Positions 55,982 through 64,000 of a stretch of DNA of 64,000 nucleotides are shown here, piece after piece. The notes beneath the pieces were generated by a model. The model made no database searches. It saw only the letters and a list, made by a program, of their open reading frames with translations, and was not told where the DNA came from. This stretch comes from Saccharothrix espanaensis DSM 44229. GTDB taxonomy: Bacteria > Actinomycetota > Actinomycetes > Mycobacteriales > Pseudonocardiaceae. Within the stretch, counting starts at the first letter, position 1. Every line of letters starts with the position of its first letter. The translations under genes were made by a program, and so were the position numbers. The stretch is from the NCBI RefSeq assembly GCF_000328705.1, contig NC_019673.1, forward strand, positions 7,017,001 through 7,081,000. The letters are read 5' to 3'.

Positions 55982-57279
55982 GCGCCAGCGCCCCACAGGC
56001 GGTCGGCGGTCGTGACATCAAGGGACTCGCCACGTTGCAGCGGTTCGGTCGCAGCCTCATGCTGCCGATCGCCGCGCTGCCCGTGGCCGGTCTCCTGGCC
56101 CGCCTGGGCCAGCCCGACCTGCTCGGCAAGGACGGGTTGGGCTGGGACAAGGTCGCGGCGGTCATCGGCAACGCCGGCGACGCGATCCTCGGCAACCTGC
56201 CGCTGCTGTTCGCGGTCGGCATCGCGATCGGCTTCGCCCGCAAGGGTGACGGTTCCACGGCGCTGGCCGCGGTCGTCGGCTACGTGGTGATGCAGGGCGT
56301 CTTCAAGGCGATGTCGCCGCTGGTCCTGGAGATGCCGACCGACCCCCTCGCGAAAGCGCCGCTGATCGACTACCGGGTGCTCGGCGGCATCGTGGTGGGT
56401 CTGATCACCGCCTTGCTGTGGCAGAAGTACCACCGCATCAAGCTGCCGCCGTACCTGGCGTTCTTCGGCGGTCGCCGGTTCGTGCCGATCCTGGTCGCGA
56501 CCGTCATGCTCGTGGTCGGCGTCCTGCTCGGCCTGATCTACCCGTGGTTCAACAGCGGCATCACCGCCATCGGTGAGGCCGTGACCGGCAGCACGGTGAT
56601 CGGCGCGGGCCTGTTCGGCGTGGTCAACCGCCTGCTCATCCCGCTCGGCCTGCACCACATCATCAACAACGTGGTGTGGTTCCAGTTCGGCGAGTACACC
56701 GACGCCGCCGGCAAGGTCGTCCACGGCGACATCCCGCGCTTCCTGGCCCACGACCCGACCGCGGGCACGTTCCAGACCGGCTTCTTCCCGATCATGATGT
56801 TCGCGCTGCCCGCCGCCGCCCTGGCGATCGTGCACACGGCACGTCCGGCGCAGAAGAAGCTCATCGCCGGCATCATGGGCTCGGCCGCGCTCACCGCGTT
56901 CATCACCGGTGTCACCGAGCCGCTGGAATTCGCGTTCATGTTCGTCGCGTGGCCGCTGTACATCATCCACGCGATCCTCACCGGCACCTCGCTGGCGATC
57001 ACCAACGCGCTGGGCATCCACGACGGCTTCTCGTTCTCCGCTGGTGCCATCGACATGGCGCTCAACTGGGGCATCGCGACCAAGCCGTGGCTGCTGGTCC
57101 TCGTCGGCCTGGTCTACGCGGTGATCTACTACTTCGTGTTCCGCTTCGTGATCGCCAAGTGGAACCTGCGGACGCCGGGTCGTGACGACGACGAGGACCC
57201 GGAGGCCGACCCCAGCGTCGTGGAGACCGACGCCGCGGAGACGAAGGAAACCCGGGGCCGGGGCGCAGCACAGCCCTGA
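55978..57279 (+). CDS. PTS enzyme IIC, N-acetylglucosamine/glucose type
   Basis: 433 residues, about ten membrane helices. The sugar-site segments LGLHHIINNVVWFQFGEY and GVTEPLEFAFMFVAWPLYII are those of the glucose/GlcNAc IIC family; a C-terminal acidic tail follows. No IIA or IIB domain is fused, consistent with separate IIA and IIB genes across the divergent promoter. A DasR-like regulator and dre site point to N-acetylglucosamine as substrate (inference). Confidence 0.92.
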   Translation: MSASAPQAVGGRDIKGLATLQRFGRSLMLPIAALPVAGLLARLGQPDLLGKDGLGWDKVAAVIGNAGDAILGNLPLLFAVGIAIGFARKGDGSTALAAVVGYVVMQGVFKAMSPLVLEMPTDPLAKAPLIDYRVLGGIVVGLITALLWQKYHRIKLPPYLAFFGGRRFVPILVATVMLVVGVLLGLIYPWFNSGITAIGEAVTGSTVIGAGLFGVVNRLLIPLGLHHIINNVVWFQFGEYTDAAGKVVHGDIPRFLAHDPTAGTFQTGFFPIMMFALPAAALAIVHTARPAQKKLIAGIMGSAALTAFITGVTEPLEFAFMFVAWPLYIIHAILTGTSLAITNALGIHDGFSFSAGAIDMALNWGIATKPWLLVLVGLVYAVIYYFVFRFVIAKWNLRTPGRDDDEDPEADPSVVETDAAETKETRGRGAAQP

Positions 57280-57310
57280 CCGCGAGAAGCACACACGAAA
57301 GGGACGGATC

Positions 57311-57580
57311 ATGCCTGAGCGACGGGTCACCGTGGCGAGCAAGGTCGGACTGCACGCACGCCCGGCCGCACTGCTGGCGAAGGCGGCCGCGGGCCAGCCG
57401 GTCAAGGTCACCATCCGCAAGCAGGACGGCGAACCGGTGGAGGCGGGCAGCGTGCTGGGGCTGATGACCCTCGGCGCGATGCACGGGGACGAGGTCGTGC
57501 TGGCCGCGGAGGGCGAAGGCGCGGACGACGCGCTGGAGGCCATCGCGTCCCTCATCGCCTCGGACCTCGACGAAGGCTGA
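57311..57580 (+). CDS. ptsH: HPr phosphocarrier protein
   Basis: 89 residues. The phosphorylated histidine is His15 in GLHARPAA; the Gram-positive regulatory serine region reads VEAGSVLGLMTLG. It passes phosphate from enzyme I to IIA. ATG 57311 follows AAGGGA. Enzyme I is not in the window, so it must be encoded elsewhere. Followed directly by a strong terminator. Confidence 0.95.
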   Translation: MPERRVTVASKVGLHARPAALLAKAAAGQPVKVTIRKQDGEPVEAGSVLGLMTLGAMHGDEVVLAAEGEGADDALEAIASLIASDLDEG

Positions 57581-57593
57581 TCCGAGCGACCGA

Positions 57594-57640
57594 GGAAGGG
57601 CCCTGCTCACGGGAGACGCGAGCAGGGCCCTTCCCGTTTT
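57594..57640. terminator. rho-independent terminator after ptsH
   Basis: A perfect 15-bp stem (57594-57608 with 57620-57634) with an 11-base loop is followed by CCGTTTTT, the clearest intrinsic terminator of the window, ending the GntR-IIC-HPr transcript. Confidence 0.9.
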
Positions 57641-57722
57641 TCCCCCGATCGTGTGCACTTCGCCACTGCCGCAACGGATGCTCGGGACGGTGTCGGACAG
57701 CGCGAAGCCGAGCGTCTTCCGG

Positions 57723-57753
57723 CTCGACGGCAACCGGGCCGCTCGCCGTCGAG
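57723..57753 (-). terminator. hairpin downstream of aroE
   Basis: A perfect 9-bp stem (CTCGACGGC at 57723-57731 with 57745-57753) lies about 20 bp after the aroE stop on its strand. It has no T-run; probable terminator of the alaS-ruvX-mltG-aroE transcript. Confidence 0.4.
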
Positions 57754-57772
57754 TCGGCCGGCGACGCCTGTT

Positions 57773-58645
57773 TCAGTCCCCCAGGGGTAAGGGCAGGACG
57801 TTGTCCGTCGCGGCGCGCAGCGCGGCGCGCATCGCCGCGCGGGGCGCGGGGTGGCCGGTGAACTGCTCGGACTGGCCGAAAGCCTGGTGCAGCAACATGT
57901 CCAGGCCCGTGGCCAGCGTTCGGCCGCGCTTCTCCACGGCGTGGGCCAACGGCGTGGGCCACGGGTGGTAGATCACGTCCAGCACGCACGGCGACTCGGC
58001 CAGCGCCGACGCGATCGGCTCCGTCGCCGACGGGGGCACCGTGCTCACCAGCACGTCCGAGGACGCCGCCAGCGCCGCGAAGTCCGTGGTGTCCCAGGAC
58101 GTCACCGACAACGACACCCCGGCCCGCGAGGCGCACTCCCGGGCCTCCGCCGCCCGCGCGGCCGAGCGCACGACGAGCGCGACCTCCGTCACCCCCACCG
58201 ACGCCAGCGCGACGAGCGCCGCCGTGGCCGTGCCGCCCGCGCCCAGCAGCACCGCGCGCGACCCGCCGACGAACCCGCAGGCCGCGCGCAACGCGCCCAG
58301 CACGCCGTCCACATCGGTGCAGTCCGCGTGCCAACCACCGGGCAGTCGACCACCGGGCAGCTGACCGCCGGGCACCGGTACCAGGGTGTTCGCCGCGCCG
58401 ACCAGGGTGGCGCGGGGCGTCGCGGACGACGCCACGGCCAGCGCCGCGCGCTTGCCCGGCATCGTCACCGACAGCCCGGCCCAGGACGCGTCCAGACCGG
58501 CCACCAGCGCCGGCACCCCCGCCTCGTCGCACTCGACCCGGGTGTAGGTCCAGTCCAGCCCGAGCGCCTCGAACGCGGCGTTGTGCAGCACCGGCGACAG
58601 CGAGTGCGACACCGGCGAGCCGATCACGGCGGCCTGGCGGGACAT
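57773..58645 (-). CDS. aroE: shikimate 5-dehydrogenase
   Basis: NADPH-dependent reduction of dehydroshikimate. 290 residues with IGSPVSHSLSPVLHNAAF (substrate site), VTMPGKRAAL with the catalytic Lys, and the cofactor loop LLGAGGTATAALVAL. An insertion of PGG repeats (QLPGGRLPGGW, about 95-105) is an oddity in the loop before NxDxxG-type TDVDG. ATG 58645, three bases after the mltG stop. Confidence 0.94.
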   Translation of the reverse strand: MSRQAAVIGSPVSHSLSPVLHNAAFEALGLDWTYTRVECDEAGVPALVAGLDASWAGLSVTMPGKRAALAVASSATPRATLVGAANTLVPVPGGQLPGGRLPGGWHADCTDVDGVLGALRAACGFVGGSRAVLLGAGGTATAALVALASVGVTEVALVVRSAARAAEARECASRAGVSLSVTSWDTTDFAALAASSDVLVSTVPPSATEPIASALAESPCVLDVIYHPWPTPLAHAVEKRGRTLATGLDMLLHQAFGQSEQFTGHPAPRAAMRAALRAATDNVLPLPLGD

Positions 58646-58647
58646 CG

Positions 58648-59862
58648 TCAGAAGACGCCTTCCTCGCGCGCCTTGTCGGCCAGCCGGTTGTGCTCGTCCA
58701 GGTTGTCCGAGAAGCACGACGTGCCGTCCTTCTGGCACTTCACGAAGTACTGCCACGGCCCCTGCTCGGGGCTGATCGCGGCGGCGATCGCCTCGCGGCT
58801 CGGCGAACCGATCGGCGTCGGCGTCAGGCCCTTGTTCTTGTAGGTGTTGTACGGCCCGGACCGGTCGCGGTCCTCGTCGCTGGTGGTCACGATCGGCCGG
58901 TCCAGCTTGTAGTTGACCGTCGAGTCGAACTGGAGCTCCTGGTCGACCGACAGGCGCTTGTAGATGACCCGGGAGATCTTCCCGAAGTCCTTCTCCAAGC
59001 CCTCCTTCTCGATCAGCGACGCGATGGTGAGCACCTCGTAGGGCCGGAACCCGGTGTTCTTGGTGCCCGCCGGGATGCCGTAGCCCTGCAACCGGGCGTT
59101 CGACGTCTCGATCACGCTCTTGATCAGCTCGGGGGCCGACGCGCCGGGCTTGAGGTGGTACAGGCCCCGGGTGATCAGGCCCTCCAGCCGGTTCTCCTTG
59201 GGCGCGCGGGCGAAGTCGACCTGCGCCCAGTCCGGGATGCCCAGGGCGGCGGCGTCCGCGTTGTCCGCGGCGTCGCGCAGCTCCTGCGCCGTGACGCACT
59301 TCTTGACGCCGTCCAGCTCCGCGCACGAGGCGTCGGCCAGCATGGACAGGATGCCCTTGGTGACGCTCTTGCCGTCCGGCGAGGTGATGTCGTGCAGGAC
59401 GTTGCCGCCCTTGACCTCCAGCGGGACGACCTTGGCCTTGGGGTCGGTCATCCGGTCCACCGCGGTCTGCCCGGACATCTTGGTCTTCATCAGGTAGAAG
59501 CCGGGCTGGATGGCGGTGAGCCCGGTGTTCTCCTTGCCGGCCTCGATGAAGGCGCGCGCGCTGGCCACCACGCCCTGCTCCTTGAGCGTGTTCGCGATGG
59601 CCGAGACCAGGTCGCCGTCCTTGACCTCGACCACCACGTCGGCCTCGCCCGCGCCCGGGAAGTCCTCGTAGGAGCCGATGCCGCTGAGCACCTGGTACCC
59701 GTAGTACGCGCCACCGCCACCGACGACCAGGATGAGCGCGACCACGACCCACAGGATCGTCTTCTTGCGCCTGCGCTTGCTGCGAGCCGCGGCCTTGGCA
59801 CCGCGGGGGCGTTCGTCGTGGTGCACGTCCTGTTCGCTGAACAACCCGAGGTCGTCGCTCAC
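58648..59862 (-). CDS. mltG: endolytic murein transglycosylase MltG
   Basis: 404 residues. A basic cytoplasmic N-terminus, one membrane helix (about 35-58, VVVALILVVGGGGAYYGYQV), a LysM-like domain and the YceG catalytic domain with the active Glu in VLTIASLIEKEG and FDSTVNYKL. It cleaves nascent glycan strands and sets their length. GTG 59862 overlaps the ruvX stop. Confidence 0.94.
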   Translation of the reverse strand: MSDDLGLFSEQDVHHDERPRGAKAAARSKRRRKKTILWVVVALILVVGGGGAYYGYQVLSGIGSYEDFPGAGEADVVVEVKDGDLVSAIANTLKEQGVVASARAFIEAGKENTGLTAIQPGFYLMKTKMSGQTAVDRMTDPKAKVVPLEVKGGNVLHDITSPDGKSVTKGILSMLADASCAELDGVKKCVTAQELRDAADNADAAALGIPDWAQVDFARAPKENRLEGLITRGLYHLKPGASAPELIKSVIETSNARLQGYGIPAGTKNTGFRPYEVLTIASLIEKEGLEKDFGKISRVIYKRLSVDQELQFDSTVNYKLDRPIVTTSDEDRDRSGPYNTYKNKGLTPTPIGSPSREAIAAAISPEQGPWQYFVKCQKDGTSCFSDNLDEHNRLADKAREEGVF

Positions 59863-60371
59863 GTGCGGTCCTTAGCTCCGGGGGCCTGTTCCTCGTCGGC
59901 GGAACGGGCCACGTTTCGTGCCCGTGCGTCCAGCCAGGACTGGAGGATCTCGACCGCGGCAGCCTGGTCCACGACAGCACGTTGCTTCTTGCCTCGCACC
60001 CCCCGCTCGGCCAGCACCCGGCTCGCGGTGACCGTGGTCAACCGCTCGTCCTGGAGCCGCACCGGGACCGCGACGCGCGCGGCCAACGCCGCAGCGTACG
60101 CGGTCGCCGCCGCCGCTGCCGGCCCGTGTCGCCCGGACAGGGTACGGGGCAGGCCGACCACGACCTCCACGACCTCGTGCTCGGCGACGAGTCCGGCCAG
60201 GTCCGCGAGGTCCCGGCCGGTCTTCTCGTCCCGGGCCAGGGTAACCAGGGGGGTCGCCAGGAAGGCGCCCGGGTCGCTCAGCGCGACGCCCACCCGCACC
60301 GCTCCGACGTCGACGCCCAGCCTCCGACCGAGGCCGGGATCGTCGACGCCGGGACGGTCAGCGCTGGTCAA
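59859..60371 (-). CDS. ruvX: Holliday junction resolvase-like RuvX (YqgF)
   Basis: 170 residues with an RNase H fold: LGVDVGAVRVGVALSD, VVVGLPRTLSG, RLQDERLTTVTA and DQAAAVEILQSWL carry the acidic residues. Linked to rRNA processing and recombination. TTG 60371 lies inside the alaS end with GAGGTGG nine bases upstream; no later in-frame start fits. Confidence 0.92.
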   Translation of the reverse strand: MTSADRPGVDDPGLGRRLGVDVGAVRVGVALSDPGAFLATPLVTLARDEKTGRDLADLAGLVAEHEVVEVVVGLPRTLSGRHGPAAAAATAYAAALAARVAVPVRLQDERLTTVTASRVLAERGVRGKKQRAVVDQAAAVEILQSWLDARARNVARSADEEQAPGAKDRT

Positions 60372-63030
60372 CGGCGCGGTCCACCTCGGCCCGCACGGCG
60401 GCCAGGGCCTGGTCGATCCCGGCCGGGTCGGTGCCGCCGCCCTGGGCCAGGTCCGGCTTGCCGCCGCCGCGACCGTCCACGGCCGGGGCGAACGCGGGCA
60501 CCAGCTTGCCGGCGGCCAGCCCCAGCGAGCGGGCGGCGTTCGTGGTGGCCACCACGAAGCTCACCTTGTCGCCGTCCGGGGCGAACAGCGCCACCACGCC
60601 GGCCTTCTCGCCGAGCCGGTTGCGCACCTCGCCCGCCAGCGTCCGCACGTCGCCGGCGGCGATGCCCTCGGGCAGCCGCACCGCGACGACGGCCACGCCG
60701 CGCACGTCGAGGGCCTGCTCGGCCAGCGACCCGGCGGAGGACAGCAGCTGGGCGGCGCGCACCCGCTCCAGTTCCTTCTCGGCCGCCCGCAGCCGCTCGA
60801 CCAGGGCTTCCACCCGGGCGGGCACCTCGGCGTCGGGCACCTTGAGCAGCGTGGCGACGTTCTGCACCAGGGCCCGCTCGCGGGCCAGGTACTGGAACGC
60901 CTCGATGCCGACGTAGGCCTCCAGCCGGCGCACGCCCGAGCCCACCGACGACTCGCCGATCACGGTGATCGGGCCGATCTGGGAGGAGTGCTCGACGTGC
61001 GTGCCACCGCACAGCTCGCGCGACCACTCGCCGCCGATCTCGACCACCCGGACGGTGTCGTCGTAGGTCTCGCCGAACAGGGCGACCGCGCCCATCTCCT
61101 GGGCCTCGCCCATGTCGGTGTAGACCACGCTGACCGGCAGGTCCCGGCGCACGGCCAGGTTGGAGACCTCTTCGATCTCGCTGCGGGTGGACTCGGAAAG
61201 ACCACCCGTCCAGGCGAAGTCCAGCCGCAGGTAGCCGGGCTTGTTGTAGGAGCCGCTCTGGAGAGCGGACGGGCCGAGCACCTGGCGCAGGGCGGCGTGC
61301 ACGACGTGCGTGCCCGAGTGGCCCTGCCGCGCGCCGACCCGCCACTCCGGGTCGACCCGGGCCTCGACCCGCTCACCCTCGGCGATCTCGCCGGAGAGCA
61401 CCCGCACCTGGTGCACCCACAGCTTGCGGGCCACCTTCTGGACGTCCACGACCTCCAGCTCGGCGCTGCCGGACACGATGGTGCCGGCGTCGCTCTCCTG
61501 GCCGCCGGACTCGGCGTAGAGCGGCGTGCGGTCCAGCACGACCTCGACGATCTCGCCCTCGCGGGCCGAGCGCACCCGCTTGCCCTCGCGCACGATGCCG
61601 CGCAGCGTGGCCTCGGAGGCCAGCTCCTGGTAGCCGGTGAACTCGGTGGCCCCGAGGTCGAGCAGCTCCCGGTAGACGGTCTGGTCGCCGTGGCCGGTCT
61701 TCTTGCCGGCGGCGTCGGCCTTGGCGCGGGCGCGCTGCTCGGCCATCAGCTTGCGGAAGCCGTCCTCGTCCACGGTCAGGCCCGCCTCGGCGGCCATCTC
61801 CAGGGTGAGGTCGATCGGGAAGCCGTACGTGTCGTGCAGCTGGAAGGCCTTGTCGCCGGGCAGCGTGGCCCGGCCCTCGGCCTTGACCTCGCCCGCGGCG
61901 GTCCCGAAGATCCGCTCGCCGGCCTCCAGGGTGCGCAGGAAGGTGTCCTCCTCCGCCTTGAGCACCTGGGCGATCCGCGGGAACCCGCTGACCAGCTCCG
62001 GGTAGGTCGGGCCCATGGCGTCGCGGACCAGCTCGGCGAACCGGACCAGCACCGGCTGGTCGATGCCGAGCAGGCGGGCCGAGCGGACGATCCGGCGCAG
62101 CAGCCGGCGCAGCACGTAGCCGCGGGCCTCGTTGCCGGGGGTGACGCCGTCGCCGACGATCAGCACGCCGCTGCGGGCGTGGTCGGCGATGACCCGGAAG
62201 CGGACGTCGTCCACCGGGTCGACGCCGTACTTGCGCCCCGACAGCTCCTCGGCCGCGCGGATCACCGGGAGCACCAGGTCGGTCTCGTAGACGTTGTCCA
62301 CGCCCTGGAGCAGGAACGCGACCCGCTCGATGCCCATGCCGGTGTCGATGTTCCGGCTGGGCAGCGAGCCGATCGGCGGGTGGCCGAGCTTGGGGCTGAG
62401 CTCGCCGCGCTCGTCCTGCATGAAGACCAGGTTCCAGATCTCCAGGTACCGGTCCTCGTCGACGACCGGGCCGCCCTCCGCGCCGAAGGCCGGGCCGCGG
62501 TCGTAGTAGATCTCCGAGCACGGGCCACCGGGGCCGGGCACGCCCATGTCCCAGTAGTTGTCCTTGCCGTCACGGCGCTGGATGCGCTCGTCGGGCAGGT
62601 CGGCGACCTTCTTCCAGAGCTCGATGGCCTCGTCGTCGTCCAGGTAGACGGTGACCCAGATCCGCTCCGGGTCGAAGCCGTAGCCGCCGTCGTCCTGGGA
62701 CTTGGTGATCAGCTCCCAGGCCAGCCGGATGGCCTCTTCCTTGAAGTAGTCGCCGAAGGAGAAGTTGCCGGCCATCTGGAAGAACGTGTTGTGCCGGGTG
62801 GTCTTGCCGACCTCGTCGATGTCCGGCGTGCGCACGCACTTCTGGATGCTCGTGGCGCGCTTGTACGGCGGCGGGGCCTCGCCCAGGAAGTAGGGCTTGA
62901 ACGGCACCATGCCGGCGTTGACGAACAGCAGGTTCGGGTCGTCCAGGATGAGCGAGGCGCTGGGCACGTAGGTGTGGCCGGCGTTCTCGAAGTGCTCGCG
63001 GAAGCGCTTGATGATCTCGTGGGTCTGCAC
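60358..63030 (-). CDS. alaS: alanyl-tRNA synthetase
   Basis: 890 residues, full length. The class II core begins MQTHEIIKRFREHFENAGHT and has RHNTFFQMAGNFSFGDYFKE. The editing domain has the zinc ligands HSGTHVVHAALRQVLG and CGGTHVEHSSQIG. A C-terminal Gly-rich domain contains GGGKPDLAQGGG. GTG 63030. It starts the operon alaS-ruvX-mltG-aroE. Confidence 0.98.
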   Translation of the reverse strand: MQTHEIIKRFREHFENAGHTYVPSASLILDDPNLLFVNAGMVPFKPYFLGEAPPPYKRATSIQKCVRTPDIDEVGKTTRHNTFFQMAGNFSFGDYFKEEAIRLAWELITKSQDDGGYGFDPERIWVTVYLDDDEAIELWKKVADLPDERIQRRDGKDNYWDMGVPGPGGPCSEIYYDRGPAFGAEGGPVVDEDRYLEIWNLVFMQDERGELSPKLGHPPIGSLPSRNIDTGMGIERVAFLLQGVDNVYETDLVLPVIRAAEELSGRKYGVDPVDDVRFRVIADHARSGVLIVGDGVTPGNEARGYVLRRLLRRIVRSARLLGIDQPVLVRFAELVRDAMGPTYPELVSGFPRIAQVLKAEEDTFLRTLEAGERIFGTAAGEVKAEGRATLPGDKAFQLHDTYGFPIDLTLEMAAEAGLTVDEDGFRKLMAEQRARAKADAAGKKTGHGDQTVYRELLDLGATEFTGYQELASEATLRGIVREGKRVRSAREGEIVEVVLDRTPLYAESGGQESDAGTIVSGSAELEVVDVQKVARKLWVHQVRVLSGEIAEGERVEARVDPEWRVGARQGHSGTHVVHAALRQVLGPSALQSGSYNKPGYLRLDFAWTGGLSESTRSEIEEVSNLAVRRDLPVSVVYTDMGEAQEMGAVALFGETYDDTVRVVEIGGEWSRELCGGTHVEHSSQIGPITVIGESSVGSGVRRLEAYVGIEAFQYLARERALVQNVATLLKVPDAEVPARVEALVERLRAAEKELERVRAAQLLSSAGSLAEQALDVRGVAVVAVRLPEGIAAGDVRTLAGEVRNRLGEKAGVVALFAPDGDKVSFVVATTNAARSLGLAAGKLVPAFAPAVDGRGGGKPDLAQGGGTDPAGIDQALAAVRAEVDRAVDQR

Positions 63031-63082
63031 GGGTTGTTCCTCGGGTGCGAAGTGGGTTCGGGCGCGGTGAGGCGGGCGACCT

Positions 63083-63352
63083 CTAGTAGCGGTCGCCCGC
63101 CCTGCGCGCTCGCCGACCCGGCGTCTGGCCCGTCTGACGCTCCACGGTGTCGTGCAACTCCTGCTCGCGCTCGGACATCCCGGCGCGGACCTCCGCGCCG
63201 AACGACCCGAGCGCGCCGGCCAGCTCCCGCAGGCCCTCGCCGACGTTCGCGCCGATGCCCGCCGGGGTGGCGGCGTGCGCGGCCTGGCCCGCCTTGCGGG
63301 TGGCGAACACGCCGGCCGCGATGCCCAGGCCGAACCAGAACAGCCGCCTCAT
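63083..63352 (-). CDS. DUF6167-like small membrane protein
   Basis: 89 residues: one N-terminal membrane segment (LFWFGLGIAAGVFATRKAG) followed by an amphipathic helical region (LRELAGALGSFGAEVRAGMSEREQELHDTVE). It is conserved upstream of alaS in actinobacteria, function unknown. ATG 63352 overlaps the preceding stop (ATGA). Confidence 0.8.
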   Translation of the reverse strand: MRRLFWFGLGIAAGVFATRKAGQAAHAATPAGIGANVGEGLRELAGALGSFGAEVRAGMSEREQELHDTVERQTGQTPGRRARRAGDRY

Positions 63353-63741
63353 CGCCGGCCTCGCCGGGAGTGCTTCTTCGGCGACTGGCCGGCGCCGCGG
63401 CGGGCCCGGATGGCCTTGCCCACGCCGTAGGACAGCGCCGCGGCCTTCACCAGCGGGCCGCCCAGGGTGGCGGTGAACAGCGAGGTCAGCGCCGAGACGT
63501 TGCCGGTGACCGCGCGCGCGTTGGCGGTGATCCCGTCCACCCGCTCCAGCTGCGTGTTCACGTGCGAGATCGTGGTGTTCGCGCCGGTGAAGAGCGGGTC
63601 GCTGTTCTGGTGCGCCTTGCGGATGGCGATGGTGGCCTCGTCCAGCGTGCGGCCCAGCTTGATCAGCGGGATGGCCAGCAGGATCACCAGCAGCACGAAC
63701 GCGCCGGCGGCGACCAGCGCGGCGATCTGCCCTGGCGACAC
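63349..63741 (-). CDS. DUF948-like membrane protein
   Basis: 130 residues with one N-terminal transmembrane helix (LVAAGAFVLLVILLAIPLI) and a long helical region (LDEATIAIRKAHQNSDPLFTG ... LERVDGITANARAVTGNVSALT, in parts) typical of DUF948. A basic tail (PKKHSRRGRR) follows. The GTG at 63741 follows AGGAGG by about four bases; an in-frame TTG at 63780 would lack a ribosome site. Confidence 0.82.
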   Translation of the reverse strand: MSPGQIAALVAAGAFVLLVILLAIPLIKLGRTLDEATIAIRKAHQNSDPLFTGANTTISHVNTQLERVDGITANARAVTGNVSALTSLFTATLGGPLVKAAALSYGVGKAIRARRGAGQSPKKHSRRGRR

Positions 63742-63941
63742 GGATCCTCCTGAGAGCTTGCTGGGCGTTGGGGTGTCCAAGGTTACCGTGCGTCGCCCGA
63801 ATGACGTCTGGTGGATATCGGTTGCGGCTGCCGGAGCCCCTGATCCACTTGTGAGAATTACTCGGATGACCGATGACCAGCGCCGATTCGGTGCCGTAGC
63901 GTGATCTTCGCTGTTGGGACCCCCACCAGAGGAGGAACGGC

Positions 63942-64000
63942 ATGGCTCAGGAGAACGAAGCGTACGAGGCCCCGTCCAGCGGTCTGCTGCTCAGCGCGCA
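63942..64000 (+). CDS. start of a gene cut by the window end
   Basis: ATG 63942 follows GGAGGAACGGC and opens MAQENEAYEAPSSGLLLSA before the sequence ends. The acidic start does not identify a family. It is divergent from the DUF948-like gene across a 200-bp region with an AT-richer patch (63850-63910) likely to hold its promoter. Confidence 0.6.
   Translation, partial: MAQENEAYEAPSSGLLLSA

Noticed and set aside
58690..63753. A 1687-codon plus-strand open frame opposite aroE-mltG-ruvX-alaS
   Set aside because: It is the GC-rich antisense shadow of well-identified enzymes; the translation is low-complexity and matches nothing.

Overview
The window is high-GC actinobacterial chromosome (strong GC bias at third codon positions, many GTG and some TTG starts, mihF, bldD). 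The mix of mycobacterium-like gene order with a BldD regulator and a GntR-controlled PTS suggests a filamentous actinomycete of the Pseudonocardiales (Saccharothrix/Lentzea-like). This placement is an inference from gene content, not a database result.

Two conserved core blocks dominate, almost all on the minus strand. Block 1 (right to left from 43.6 kb to 1 bp) is pyrR-pyrB-pyrC-(membrane protein)-carA-carB-pyrF, mihF-gmk-rpoZ-coaBC-metK, priA, def-fmt-rsmB, rpe-ribD-ribE-ribBA-ribH-PH protein, and uvrC. As I remember it, this is the order of the Mycobacterium tuberculosis Rv1379-Rv1420 region. Block 2 (43.9-63.8 kb) is bldD, nusB-efp-pepQ, a B-4DMT membrane protein, aroQ-aroB-aroK-aroC, aroE-mltG-ruvX-alaS and two small membrane proteins, as in Rv2533-Rv2555. 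Genes inside these operons overlap by GTGA or ATGA over and over, which points to translational coupling.

The accessory material sits in gaps of this backbone. (a) About 11.4 kb between uvrC and the riboflavin operon (1.2-12.6 kb) holds a RelE/DUF6247 toxin-antitoxin-like pair, two Rieske lipoproteins, an XRE/zinc-ribbon regulator coupled to a SLOG-like nucleotide-binding protein, a WYL regulator, a secreted M28 peptidase, and two head-to-head paralogues that fuse a PD-(D/E)XK-like nuclease domain to a Schlafen-type (DUF2075) helicase. This pair is the best candidate for an undescribed system. (b) 17.3-21.0 kb holds a catalytically degenerate SDR, a large LuxR ATPase regulator and a flavoprotein. 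(c) 23.9-28.5 kb holds an ECF-type sigma factor with a coupled membrane protein, a gamma-glutamyltransferase and a long pentanucleotide repeat. (d) 53.6-57.6 kb holds a prepilin peptidase and a sugar PTS (IIA, IIB, IIC, HPr) with a DasR-like GntR regulator and a dre-like operator. (e) 47.1-49.1 kb holds a glycosidase-like lipoprotein and a VOC protein.

Regulatory elements that can be read directly include a PyrR-type RNA motif in a hairpin over the pyrR ribosome-binding site, a near-consensus BldD box upstream of bldD, a DasR-type dre site, a LexA-like box upstream of priA, and several strong bidirectional hairpins. No tRNA, rRNA, CRISPR array, transposase or integrase was found.
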